DNA from: Acytostelium subglobosum LB1 | Lineage: Eukaryota; Evosea; Eumycetozoa; Acytosteliales; Acytosteliaceae | Length of the DNA: 64,000 nucleotides | Direction: 5' to 3' | NCBI RefSeq assembly: GCF_000787575.1 | Contig: NW_012236526.1 | Coordinates: 62,001-126,000, forward strand | Shown: positions 35,631-45,539 of the stretch, piece after piece | How positions within the stretch are numbered: the stretch's first letter is position 1 | How the letters are laid out: each line of letters opens with the position of its first letter | Translations under genes and position numbers: made by a program | The notes under the pieces: model-generated | What the model was told of the DNA's origin: nothing | What the model saw: only the letters and a program-made list of their open reading frames with translations | Database searches by the model: none

Positions 35631-36035
35631 TGATGTTGTTGGCTGTTGCCTCTGTTGGTTGTTGTCGAGATCGATCGTCCAGTGTCTTGATCTAGTGCAA
35701 TGTCATAATATGATTGAAAAGTAGTAGTAGTTTGTATATATATGTAAATGTATTATTAGATGAGTAGTAGTTGTAGTTGTATGAATGAATGACACTACAG
35801 TGGAGGTCCTCGTGTCTTTTTTCAAAGTGCGTGTGTGCGGTTGGGCAAAATTCAAACAATATCTTTCACAAAAATGTGATGAAGGTTCGTTTGATTGTTT
35901 TTTTTGGGTCTCTGGACATTCCCCCACCAATCTGAGATAAGATGAAGAGCTGACGAATCATTTAATGAGGTCTGATAACTCGAGGTTTGTCAATCTACCA
36001 AGGTATATTATGTATGAATGAATGAATGATCGGGA
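35631..36035. other. Intergenic region
   Basis: 405 bp: promoter of the HTTM gene and 3' flank of the ankyrin gene. Contains TTTTCAAAGTGCG at 35819-35831, similar to the 23572 motif, and an AATGAATG repeat. No gene. Confidence 0.5.
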
Positions 36036-37964
36036 TTAAATTGGATCATTTATTCGCTCGTATAATTTTAGCTTGTCTTGTTGTTCATATATTTGTTTGA
36101 TAGAGTCACTGTGGATGCTGGCCAAAACACTGAGTTGCTCCATACTTAGATAGTTTAGTCCTGTGCCAAGTATCTCTGATACGCCCAATCCCAACGCCTC
36201 TGCCTTCTCATTCTTTGCATACAACTGTTCCTTGTACTCGATGAAATGGTTCTCTATCTCTGTCAGCTGTTCCAAAGTCTCCTTCAACCTTGCCGACTGC
36301 TCCAAGTACATAATCGCAAGATCCCTATACTTGTCTCTATAATCATCATGTTGTTGTTGAGTGTGTTGGTGATGGTGATGGTGATGATGGGACTGATGAT
36401 GTGTCGGTTTATGCTCATCAGGTGATTGATTGATCGAGTTGGATTGAAGTTGAGGTGATGTAGTTGATTCGGATGGGGTCGGGGATGATGAGGTATCAAT
36501 GGGCGTGTCTTGATCTTGCTCCTCCAATATGCATAGCTCCTTCTCTACACTCGCCTGAGCAAGTTGATCCGCTGCCTGTTGTTGTATCTTGTCCACGCGC
36601 ACTGCCACAGTGGCAGCCGTACTCTGTGTACTTGGTCGTCCAATATTATTTGCCTTGTCTCGCTTTGATTGTTGCTTGTTGTTGGCCTTCTTGCCACCGC
36701 CACCCTTCTTCTTGCTGTTCTGTTGTTGCTCCTGGAGTAGCAACTCCTCGAGGTTCTTGGTGATCTCGATCTCTCGCTGCTTGATTCGCTCGTCAAATAG
36801 ATTGATCACCTTTTGGTACGACTTGATAGATCGCTTCACCTTGCGCACTAGGTTGAGCTTGCTGACCAGTCTGTTCTTAAAGTCGTCGGGCAGTAGACGT
36901 CTGATGTGTGGCAGTGGTTCAAACATCTCATGCTGTATCAATGACTTTGGTGTGGCTGTAGCTGCCGATGACGGTGTCAAGTAGTTTGGATCCTTCTTGA
37001 TTGATGTCAGTGCACGTCGTGCCAGATCCAGTGGAGTCTGTTTGGCCTTGTTGCCCAGGTTCATCTCAGCGCCATGCGTTAATAATGCTCGCACGGTCTT
37101 GGTAAAGCCTAGTCGAGCGCCAATGTGCATGGGCGTCTCGCCCTCTTTATCCTTGGCATTGATCATGGTCAACAGTTGCTTCTTGCCGTGCATGCGCTCA
37201 ACCAGTTTGGCCAGGAACACAATGGTGTCGGCTTGATTGTGGAATGCAGCACAGATGAACACGTTGAAGCCATGATTGTTGACGGCGCGCAGGTCCTCGC
37301 CACCACGCGCCAGCTTCTCCAGCAACACATTCTCGCCATTCATTGCCGCGAACAATAGTGCCGTGTCTCCATTGTTGTTGCGATGATTAAGTCGTGCGTT
37401 TCGCGCGTGGAAGAAGTCGTACGCCTCCACGTTGCCGTAGAGTGCCGATGTCATGACGTAGCCATTGTCCAGCTCCATGGCCAGGTCCATGCCGTGGGAC
37501 ACCAGCAGCTCGAGAAGCTCGCGACTGCCAAAGGGGATGGCGTAGCAGAATGGTATACCATCGACATAATCCTTTGTTATAATCTTATTTGCAAACAGTT
37601 GTATGTTCTCAACGATCAATGGTCTCCAAACTGATTGATTGCCCGAGAAGAAGCACATGCACATTATGAACTCCAAGTATTGATTGACTTCCTCATGTTC
37701 ATTAGCCTGTTCAGCTGCTGCAATATGTTTGATCAAGTCTCTTCCAACCTTGAGGAAGTCTACATTATATGTAGATGATGTTGATGATGTTGATGTCTGT
37801 GTTGATGTTGTTGGTGTACTGTTGCTACTACTTAATGAATCGATCAAAGGTGATGAAGTTGATGTCTTTGATTGTTGTTGTTGTGATTGCTGACCATACT
37901 CCTCATCAATATATTGATCAAAGTCCTTGTATATCTGAAACAAGAATGTACTGAATGATTCCAT
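36036..37964 (-). CDS. Ankyrin-repeat protein with Gln-rich coiled tail
   Basis: Single exon, 642 residues, function unknown. After a Ser/Thr/Gln-rich N-terminus there are about five ankyrin repeats around residues 130-315. The clearest are NGDTALLFAAMNGENVLLEKLARGG, NHGFNVFICAAFHNQADTIVFLAKL and EGETPMHIGARLGFTKTVRALLTHGAEMN, then KQTPLDLARRAL. This is followed by a helical charged region (LLPDDFKNRLVSKLNLVRKVKRSIKSYQ), a Lys-rich basic patch, a His/Gln-rich stretch (about residues 535-560) and a final coiled coil (LKETLEQLTEIENHFIEYKEQ). No partner domain indicates a pathway. It stands head to head with NOL9 across 165 bp. Confidence 0.85.
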   Translation of the reverse strand: MESFSTFLFQIYKDFDQYIDEEYGQQSQQQQSKTSTSSPLIDSLSSSNSTPTTSTQTSTSSTSSTYNVDFLKVGRDLIKHIAAAEQANEHEEVNQYLEFIMCMCFFSGNQSVWRPLIVENIQLFANKIITKDYVDGIPFCYAIPFGSRELLELLVSHGMDLAMELDNGYVMTSALYGNVEAYDFFHARNARLNHRNNNGDTALLFAAMNGENVLLEKLARGGEDLRAVNNHGFNVFICAAFHNQADTIVFLAKLVERMHGKKQLLTMINAKDKEGETPMHIGARLGFTKTVRALLTHGAEMNLGNKAKQTPLDLARRALTSIKKDPNYLTPSSAATATPKSLIQHEMFEPLPHIRRLLPDDFKNRLVSKLNLVRKVKRSIKSYQKVINLFDERIKQREIEITKNLEELLLQEQQQNSKKKGGGGKKANNKQQSKRDKANNIGRPSTQSTAATVAVRVDKIQQQAADQLAQASVEKELCILEEQDQDTPIDTSSSPTPSESTTSPQLQSNSINQSPDEHKPTHHQSHHHHHHHQHTQQQHDDYRDKYRDLAIMYLEQSARLKETLEQLTEIENHFIEYKEQLYAKNEKAEALGLGVSEILGTGLNYLSMEQLSVLASIHSDSIKQIYEQQDKLKLYERINDPI

Positions 37965-38129
37965 TATTATTATTACAATACATTGATGCTCTTACAAGTA
38001 GTTTAAGTATCTGTGCCTGTCAGTGTGTGTCTGAATGAGGGCGAGTGGAATGAAACAAAGATCTCAAACTTCGTCTTTTTACATTCTGTGGTTTTTGACG
38101 AGTCGACCGAAAGAGATAAAGAGTAGACA
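37965..38129. promoter_or_regulatory. Divergent promoter of ankyrin and NOL9 genes
   Basis: Only 165 bp between start codons in opposite directions. A/T-rich on the ankyrin side, with GTCAGTGTGTG and a CGTCTTTTTAC...TTTTTGACGAGTCGACCGAAAGAG block near NOL9. No named factor site. Confidence 0.4.
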
Positions 38130-40304
38130 ATGGAGAATGATGGTATAATTGTCAAGACATTAAAGATAGACACTGTGGACTCATCATCAACATCAGCTGC
38201 AGCAACAGCCACTCAATCAAATGTTGTAGTTGATGAATTGCTCACATTACCCGAACATCTTGAAGACTTGGAAGATGAACAATACAATGATGATGACGAT
38301 TATGATGATGGACAACAACAACAACTACATCAACATCAACAGCAACAACAGCAACAACAACAGCCACAGCAATATAATTATTCGATATCTAATATAACAA
38401 AGGATAAAACAAGGGCTATTGGAGCTATGATTGGCGATGTTACAATATTGTTGATGATCATTGAAAGAGGACAATGTTTATATTTCCATGGTATAGTGGA
38501 TGTACAAGTACTATATGGTTCAATCAATGTACATGGTTATCCAATGAAACATAATAATAAGAAGAAGAAGAAGGAAACATTATACTCTCCATTCAGTTCA
38601 GTGGCTCTATCAATAATGAGTGAAGGATACATTGATTCATTGGCAACTACAACGAAACAATCACAACATACTGGATTGGATGGTCTACTATCAATTCTTA
38701 ACAACAACAATGGCGATGATGGTGTTACATTGAACAATGATGAACGACAAGCATTGGTGCAATATATCACTCAACAACCTTCATTATACTTTGACCCTTT
38801 GGCATCATCTGTCATCCTACTCTCAAAGACACCGACCAATCAATACCAAAACCCAACGCTTTACAACAAGAAGCCAACAAACTTGGATAATGATCCCGAT
38901 AATTGGCTCAACTCATTGTCTGGCATTGATTGCTTCTATCCCGTATGATTGAATGAATGGACTCGACGACAACAACAAGCCTACTAACATCCATGACAAT
39001 CAAGTTATTCCAACCTAGGTTCAACGTTAGACCATTGATCATACCTCCACATTGGCATGTGTTCATTGAGAAGGAGGTGATTGGAGAGAGAGCACCTGTG
39101 GTAGTGACGAGTGGAACAAAGGATGTTGGAAAGAGTACATTCAATCGTACATTGGTCAATCGTCTACTATCACGTTATGGTCATGTTTTATACGTTGAGT
39201 TGGATGTAGGTCAATGTGAATTTGCACCTTGTGGACTGATCACATTGAACCTGTTGGACACGCCATTGCTTGGACCGCCATTCACACATCAGCATACACC
39301 AATTAGATCATACTTCTTTGGCGAGACATCACCCAAGAACAATCCAGAGTACTACGTTCGTCTGGCCAAGGAAGTATTGGACCATGCCATGGTACTGCAT
39401 CAAGAGTTCAACATACCAGTCGTTACCAACACATTGGGATGGATCAAAGGACTTGGCCTACTCATACAAGAGGAGATCGTCAAACATCTGCGGCCATCCC
39501 ATGTAGTCTACCTATATCACGCCAAGCCACCACAGATTGGACAGCCTCAACGTCCTCCATATTGTATATTCAATCAACAGGGTATAGATGAGATGGTCAA
39601 TGGACAGGGCATCACCAAGCTGTTCACAATCGAGTCGGCAGTGTCACAAGGCAATCCATTGATACCTTTGAACAATACAGCTACAAGGGATTTGAGTATG
39701 AAGTGTTACTTTGACATTGAACGCCAGCCATTGATCAAACAACGACCCTACGCCATCAAGTTCAACCAAGTCAAGATTGGAATCATCAATCACCAAGTAC
39801 CCTACAGTCAATCATTATATGCACTCAACGCCAGCATTGTTGGTATATGCTCCGATCACAATTCCAAACTAAATGATGTCCATGTAAGTATCCACAACAT
39901 CTCACCCATCCATGTTCCTATTCTGACCCAATCACTCAATCATGCACTCACAGTACCAAGTCAACTCTGAGTATCCAACATTCATCGATCATCATAAGGA
40001 TGTACCGGTGGTGGAGTGCTTGGGTCTTGGAGTTGTGCGATCAATAGATGTGGAGAATAGACTGTTGTTTATATTGACACCAATACCTCATGATCAATTG
40101 GAACAATGTTCAATATTATTGAAGGGATCAATATCAATGTCACCAGAGAGTTCACTGACAGTCACCTCAAAAGGATCAATCCTCACACCATATCTCAAGC
40201 TGGAACTTGTCAACAACAGTGGCTCTGGCACGATGGAAAGAGGCTGGAAGACCCTAAAGCGATCACGTCCAGCTGGATCATCAGACAACTCATCTTCACA
40301 TTGA
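38130..40304 (+). CDS. nol9: NOL9/Grc3 polynucleotide 5'-kinase
   Basis: Nucleolar kinase that phosphorylates pre-rRNA 5' ends in ITS2 processing. Exons 38130-38942, 39005-39883 and 39954-40304 give 680 residues. The N-terminal 120 residues are acidic and Gln/His-rich. A Grc3-type N-terminal fold (about 85-180: GAMIGDVTILLMIIERGQCLYFHGIVDVQVLYGSINVHGY) precedes the kinase. Walker A is GTKDVGKSTFNR; note the D.GK form seen in Clp1/Grc3. Then YVELDVGQCEF (Walker B), PLLGPPF, YFFGETSPKNNPEYY and NTLGWIKGLG. The C-terminal Grc3 lobe includes VVECLGLGVVRSID and LTPYL. The exon 1/2 junction joins CFYP to LFQPRFNVRP. Intact active-site motifs imply activity. Confidence 0.88.
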
Positions 40305-40641
40305 TCGTCAATTATAATACAATTTATTTACTTGGGCTCATGGCTGCAATGCGACGTTCGCACATGGATATGATACCAAGGACTCCATTATTAGTGGCAT
40401 GCACATGGTTGAGCATGAGGTATTGTGGCTCGATCATTGCCTGTTTGAATGGTGATGGTTGTCGACTAAAAGTAGACTAATCATCACTGAACCTGAAAGA
40501 ATGATTGCCTCATTTGAAAGTTCTGTTTCCAAGTGAAAGACATGTGGCCTGAACCTTTTGCTGTCATCTTATTCATTCGACAATCAACCAATCAATCAAT
40601 CAACCAATCTAGTAACAGATAACATTAATCAACAATCAACA
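40305..40641. other. Intergenic region
   Basis: 337 bp between NOL9 and SENP8, both plus strand. A 37-codon minus-strand frame (40437-40324) has coding-like composition but no context to support a gene. Repeated AATCAATCAACC lies just before the SENP8 start. Confidence 0.45.
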
Positions 40642-41482
40642 ATGAGTGACGATCCCATTGTACTTTCATTCAAAGATATTACATTGTATCAGTCTGATGT
40701 GGATATACTTAGGAATAGATATAAATGGTTGAATGATGCTATAATATCATTCTACTTTGAGTATGTTATATTACCTAGGACAGGGGATGATAGAGACTGA
40801 TTAGTACCTCAACGATAAACAAACAGATACTTGTCAGACAAGCTACCAATTGATAAACAGACAGAGATAACGTTCTTGAATCCGACTACAGTATTCATGT
40901 TGAGTTATCTTGAGAATAGTGATAACTTGGATGAGATCAATAGTATACTTGGACCATTGAACCTACCTGATAAAGCATGCATCTTCATCCCAATCAATGA
41001 TAACAGTGACCCAAGTACAGTGGCTGGTGGCTCACATTGGTATGTTGTAGTTGGAGTGCATCGTTGGAGTCTGACCCTGACCCTCGATCGTGCACTCACA
41101 TGACAGGTCAATACTTGTATTTGTAAAGAATAGCAAGCAGTTCTATTATTATGATTCGATTGTTGGACAGACTGGAAACAGTCATTATGCTATGATTGCT
41201 GCACGTAAACTATCAATGTTGTTGACAGGTGTACCTTCGAAGGAACAGAGAATCAACATTAGACAAGCACCAAAGCAGACTAATGGACATGATTGTGGAC
41301 TGTATCTATTATCAATCACAGAGTTCATTGTCAAGAGAATGGTCGACCAACATCAATCACTACAGTTCACTGATGATATTGAGAAAGATATGATATCAAC
41401 ACTGACGCCACAATCTGTAACTGGTCTGCGACAAAACATACTAGACTTGGTTACCAACCTCAAGGCCAAGGCTTCAAATTGA
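40642..41482 (+). CDS. senp8: SENP8/NEDP1, NEDD8-specific cysteine protease
   Basis: Deneddylase of the Ulp1 (C48) clan that processes and removes NEDD8. Exons 40642-40760, 40827-41039 and 41107-41482 give 235 residues, close to human SENP8 (212). Alignment by eye: DPIVLSFKDITLYQSDVD (human DPVVLSYMDSLLRQSDVS), WLNDAIISFYFEYL across intron 1, LDEINSILGPLNLPDKACIFIPINDN, and GGSHWSILVFV across intron 2. The catalytic triad is all present: His in GGSHW, Asp in YYYDS, Cys in NGHDCGLY. The start at 40642 gives the family's exact N-terminus. Partner NEDD8 is not in the window. It lies near PIAS and RBR genes of related pathways, but not in an operon. Confidence 0.93.
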
Positions 41483-42050
41483 TCAATTTGATTGATTAAA
41501 CCATTATCATCGTCAATCAGTCAGTCGTCAGTCAGTCAAGATGGATTTGATTGATTGATTGAGTGTACATCACATGTGAGTGACGGAATATTCTTTGTAA
41601 ACAAGCCATTCAATCAGATATGAATATCTCAAGTGTCATTTCAGATGTACCTGACGCCGATCTATGTCATTCACACATGCTCAGATTGACCGACTACATC
41701 AATCAGTATGTTCGTGTGTGTGAGTGGTTGATCATACACACACAAACACTCACAATCAGACGACAGAATGAATATGATGATCAAAGACCACATTCAAACA
41801 CACACACAATCAACTATATTACCACAAATGGTATCCATGGATTGGATTGAACAACAATGGATGGATGATTGAATGAATGGACAGACATACCTCATTCACT
41901 CACTCACTCACTCATCACAACTACTTTCATCATTCAATCAACTACATCCAATCAGTCAAGTTAACAAGCTCAGAGGAATAGATAGATAGTGATAGGGAGT
42001 GGATATACAAATAGGAATATAGACTATAGGATAATAATAATAATAATATT
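41483..42050. other. Spacer with one small candidate gene
   Basis: 568 bp with AGTCAGTCAGTC and CACTCACTCACT repeats. Only the short two-exon candidate at 41620-41850 shows coding character; the last 200 bp are the likely promoter of the glycosyltransferase gene. Confidence 0.5.
41620..41850 (+). CDS. Possible small two-exon protein, unknown
   Basis: Exons 41620-41705 and 41760-41850 would code 58 residues, using donor AGTATGTTC and acceptor CAATCAG. The first exon has good codon balance (DVPDADLCHSHMLRLTDYIN) and looks helical; the second is hydrophilic. The intron is 54 nt, a multiple of three, so the frame stays open if it is retained (76 residues). No recognised family. It could be a real small helical subunit or chance. 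Confidence 0.35.
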   Translation: MNISSVISDVPDADLCHSHMLRLTDYINQYVRVCEWLIIHTQTLTIRRQNEYDDQRPHSNTHTINYITTNGIHGLD

Positions 42051-43851
42051 ATGCGAAAGAGCGCGACGAGGAAACAATGGATGCTGCTGATTGGTGTCGT
42101 CGTGGTGGTGATTGTGTCCTTGACCACGATATACCAGATGCCATCTGGCTACAGGTCTGACGCCAATCTAAAAAAGACACAGCGAATGCTAAAGGAGTAC
42201 GATTGGAAGAAGTACGTCGACACGTACAAGGACGACGACAAGGTCAAGGGCGACGGCATCCATCCCAACAAGAAGGAGCACAGGAAGCCCGCCTCAAAGC
42301 CCGTGCAGAGACAACGCGCGGATCTCAACAAGAAGCACCAGGTGTCGAGCGATAGCGCATCAGGAATGGCAAACAGCACAGTCAAGCTGCTGTCGACCAA
42401 TGCGTTGGAGTGCAAGCATGGTGGCATCACCCTGGACGGCGCATGCGTCTGCTCATACCCATTCGCCGGCCCGCTGTGCGAAACGGTGCAGGACCAGGAT
42501 GGATGTCTGGTGCCTGGCAAGTTCAGCTCAAAGAATGGATTTATGTATGATGTCGAGCCCGATGCTGTCCCGCCCAAGTGCGCGATGCCGCATCCCGTGC
42601 ATTGCTGCTGGGCCAAACATAGACGAACCAATGGCACCATCTTTGGCAACGGCAACGAGGACACGCACCAGGCCGTCAGCAGGATGCTCAATCAGTATGG
42701 CCCGTGGGATGAGAACGACAAGCTGATGATGGACTACTACTTTGCATATGGTGAGGACTCTAGACTGCGAAATAGGTACTCGCCCATCACCTACACGCTC
42801 AAGACCGAGCGACCCAACCTTGGTTTCTTCCTGATGTTCCATCATGTCGACCTGCAAGCGATCGACACGATAATGACCAACATCTATCGTGCCAAACATT
42901 ATTACGCGATACATGTCGATAGGCATGTCAACGATGAGTCTCTGGATCAGCTGAAGGGATTGATCAGGGAGAAGTACAACGACAACAACAACGTGGTCAT
43001 ATTGGAGAAGCGATTCCTCGGAACTTGGGGCGCCATATCCCTGGTCTACGCCGAGTTGGCCGGCTACGCCACGCTGGTGGACATGATAAAGAAACGAGAG
43101 AAAGACACTGGCAAGAAGGATCAGTCATGGAGTCACGTCATCAATCTCAGTCTCAATGATTTCCCCACCAAGCCTATCATCGACCTGGAACGATTCCTTG
43201 GCTTCAACACAGAACGCAACTTCATCGATCAAGATATACCAAAGAGGGAGGATCGTATAACGGTATGTTCCCGATGTAGCTGGACTACAAGTCTCTCTGT
43301 CCACTGTCTAACTAACTTAACTTAACGCGCACGTATGTGGATACAGAGCAACTGGGTCGAGTGTGGACGACAGATGTTCACGTTGTCGTATGATACACAA
43401 GATATATGTGGAAACAATGAGAACCTGTACAAGTCAATCGATCGAACCAAGTACACTGATGGTTCACAGTGGCACTTTATCAATCTACATCTCGCCACTC
43501 ATCTTATTTCCAATATGAAGTCAATTGAACGATTGTTCTCGATGAAGTACACCCTTGTGCCAGATGAGACCTACTTCCAGCTGGCATACTCAGAGTCCAA
43601 CCTGGAAGATCCATGGGATTGTATGTTTCCATCACTCAATCATTCACTGGAACTATTCCACTCAATCACTAACCATTCAATGAATAGCCTATAACTACAG
43701 GTACATTCCATGGGCAAACCCAAGACTGGAGGTGGGCATCAAGGACTTGGACTTCCCCTATGTTACATACTTTGCAAGGAAGGTGTACACTCAAGAGACA
43801 AGAGATGCCATCACAGAGAGATATATCAACTTCAAGAAGACTTTGAAATGA
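42051..43851 (+). CDS. GT14 core-2/I-branching-type glycosyltransferase
   Basis: Golgi type II membrane glycosyltransferase. Exons 42051-43262, 43347-43620 and 43688-43851 give 549 residues. A signal anchor lies at about residues 10-30 (WMLLIGVVVVVIVSLTTIY), after a basic MRKSATRK. A Lys-rich stem follows, then a Cys-rich EGF-like turn (CKHGGITLDGACVCSYPFAGPLCE, about residues 124-147) and more Cys pairs. The GT14 catalytic domain starts near residue 260 (LGFFLMFHHVDLQAIDTIMTNIY, YYAIHVDRH, GTWGAISLVYAE, VINLSLNDFPTK), continues with DGSQWH and VPDETYFQ and ends with WANPRLEVG. The DE dipeptide expected in the active region is present. Acceptor is unknown; xylosyl- and N-acetylglucosaminyltransferases belong here. 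Intron 2 carries a palindromic element. Confidence 0.85.
43648..43660 (+). repeat. Intronic TGGAAYNATTCCA element
   Basis: TGGAACTATTCCA in GT14 intron 2, followed by CTCAATCACTAACC; near-identical to the HTTM-intron copy. Confidence 0.75.
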
Positions 43852-43949
43852 TTGAACACTTGGCCAGTCAATCAATTGATGTCATTCGCTCTTGCTTATA
43901 TATATTACACAATATATTCCAAACTTGATATAGATACTATTACACTACT

Positions 43950-45539
43950 TTACATGTTGATGCATGGGTGATCCAGCTTGTAGAGCACCGCGTCATCATA
44001 CTGTTGATATGTTGTGATGGGTCGCTTGGTGGTGAACACTGTCCTGATGGCACCTGGGTCGATATTGAATCGCTCGCTGATGGCCTCGTGGGTGTATCGT
44101 GTGGACAATGAGACGTGGCTCAAGGAGAGGTACTCGATCACGTCGTTGTTGAGCAGATAGAGTGGAAGAAGATTCTTGAGCTGACTGTCGCCATGCTGGA
44201 AGTTGAATATGAAACTGACCAATGTTGTGTTGTCTCGCAGTGCATCGTAGAGGTCGGACAGGATGTAGGCATTCATCGACCACGCGTGTCCCGCTGTGAG
44301 ACTGAGTGACCGAAGCGAGACGGTCATTTTGATCATGTTGACGAGGGGCTCCAAGGGTTCGTTGGACGGCCATGTTAGCTGGATGTGCTGCAAGTGGTCG
44401 TGAAGACATATGCCATTAATAATACGTGTGATAGAGCGCTGTGTACTCAACTGGGAGATGCAGAGACGCTGCAGTGTAGGCGATATGTCAAAGCTATCAA
44501 AGCCAAATGGAATGTTGGTTGTGAGCTGGACTAGCTTAATACTGGGGATGCCTGTAATCTTTGCCAGATCGCCGATAGTCTCTGTCGTGAGGTCAATGTT
44601 TGTGTACTTGATTGAGTGATTGCTCTTGAGGAATGCGAGGTACTCGTCGACATTGTCCACCTTGCCATTGACTGTGAGCGAGTGTAGTTTGGGCGCGGCA
44701 ACGCGCAACGCTTCCCATGGGAATGAGGATGGCGCGCCCACCTCTAACTCAGCGAGGCTGTAATATATTGTACTGCCATCAAACACCTCTTTGAACAGCT
44801 TGGTGCTGTGTCGATCGAGTTGCAGTGACAGCATGCGCAGTGTAGACGACGTCGACTGAATGAAGCGCGACAGTGAAGCATAGTCCGCGATGTCCATGGT
44901 GCTGAAGTGCGTGTCACTGATGGTCAGCTGCGTGAGGAAGCGCGAGAAAACAATGATCGACTGCCAGAACGTGTACATGTAGTTGTTGGGAAAGCAAGCC
45001 TCAATCACATTGAAGTTGATCTTTGAGAGCCCGTCAAACTCTGACGGACGATAAGTGGACCTGGCCTGTGGTGTGATCATTCGCGCTGAATCATTCATCT
45101 CTTTGAAGAATGGATAGAGGTCGTAGTGCGCACCCTTGGTCATCACGCTGACCCTCTCGAGTCGCGAGTAGAACCCGTGGATCGCGACCTGTAGCAGTGC
45201 CGGGTCGACGTTGGCGCAGCGTAGTGCATTGGCTATCGTGGTGATCGTCTCGCCGCGTTGTCTAACAAAGATGTTTAGACCTCGGAAGTACTTGAGCAAG
45301 TGGTGACGGCTAGCTATCTTGCGTGACAGTTCCACAATGTCATTATCGCTGGATATAGTGGCGGTGTAGTCGTAAGAACGTGCTTCGCTGACAACCTTGA
45401 ACCAACGCCAACAGACCAACGCATAATTCCTCACATATGCTCCACCGCCCTCATTCATCAACGTTCTGGCCACATCAACATGTACCACATGAGGTATTAC
45501 TATTGTACTATTACTACTACTACTACAATCTGTCATCAA
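43950..45539 (-). CDS. F-box-like leucine-rich repeat protein
   Basis: Single exon, 529 residues. The N-terminal region has an F-box-like segment (HVDVARTLMNEGG...NYALVCWRWFKVVSEAR), followed by a series of leucine-rich repeats visible as LTQLTISDTHF, LRMLSLQLDRH, LAELEVGAP, LHSLTVNGKVD, LRSLSLTAGHA and IEYLSLSHVSL. This matches a common dictyostelid family of F-box/LRR proteins of unknown target. Gene context is not informative: it is convergent with the GT14 gene, with 98 bp between stops. GC is higher than in its neighbours' flanks. A related gene is cut by the right window edge. Confidence 0.8.
   Translation of the reverse strand: MMTDCSSSSNSTIVIPHVVHVDVARTLMNEGGGAYVRNYALVCWRWFKVVSEARSYDYTATISSDNDIVELSRKIASRHHLLKYFRGLNIFVRQRGETITTIANALRCANVDPALLQVAIHGFYSRLERVSVMTKGAHYDLYPFFKEMNDSARMITPQARSTYRPSEFDGLSKINFNVIEACFPNNYMYTFWQSIIVFSRFLTQLTISDTHFSTMDIADYASLSRFIQSTSSTLRMLSLQLDRHSTKLFKEVFDGSTIYYSLAELEVGAPSSFPWEALRVAAPKLHSLTVNGKVDNVDEYLAFLKSNHSIKYTNIDLTTETIGDLAKITGIPSIKLVQLTTNIPFGFDSFDISPTLQRLCISQLSTQRSITRIINGICLHDHLQHIQLTWPSNEPLEPLVNMIKMTVSLRSLSLTAGHAWSMNAYILSDLYDALRDNTTLVSFIFNFQHGDSQLKNLLPLYLLNNDVIEYLSLSHVSLSTRYTHEAISERFNIDPGAIRTVFTTKRPITTYQQYDDAVLYKLDHPCINM

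Noticed and set aside
40324-40437. 37-codon minus frame after NOL9
   Set aside because: Codon use looks plausible (IEPQYLMLNHVHATNNG), but it is short, has no partner exon and overlaps the NOL9 3' flank.
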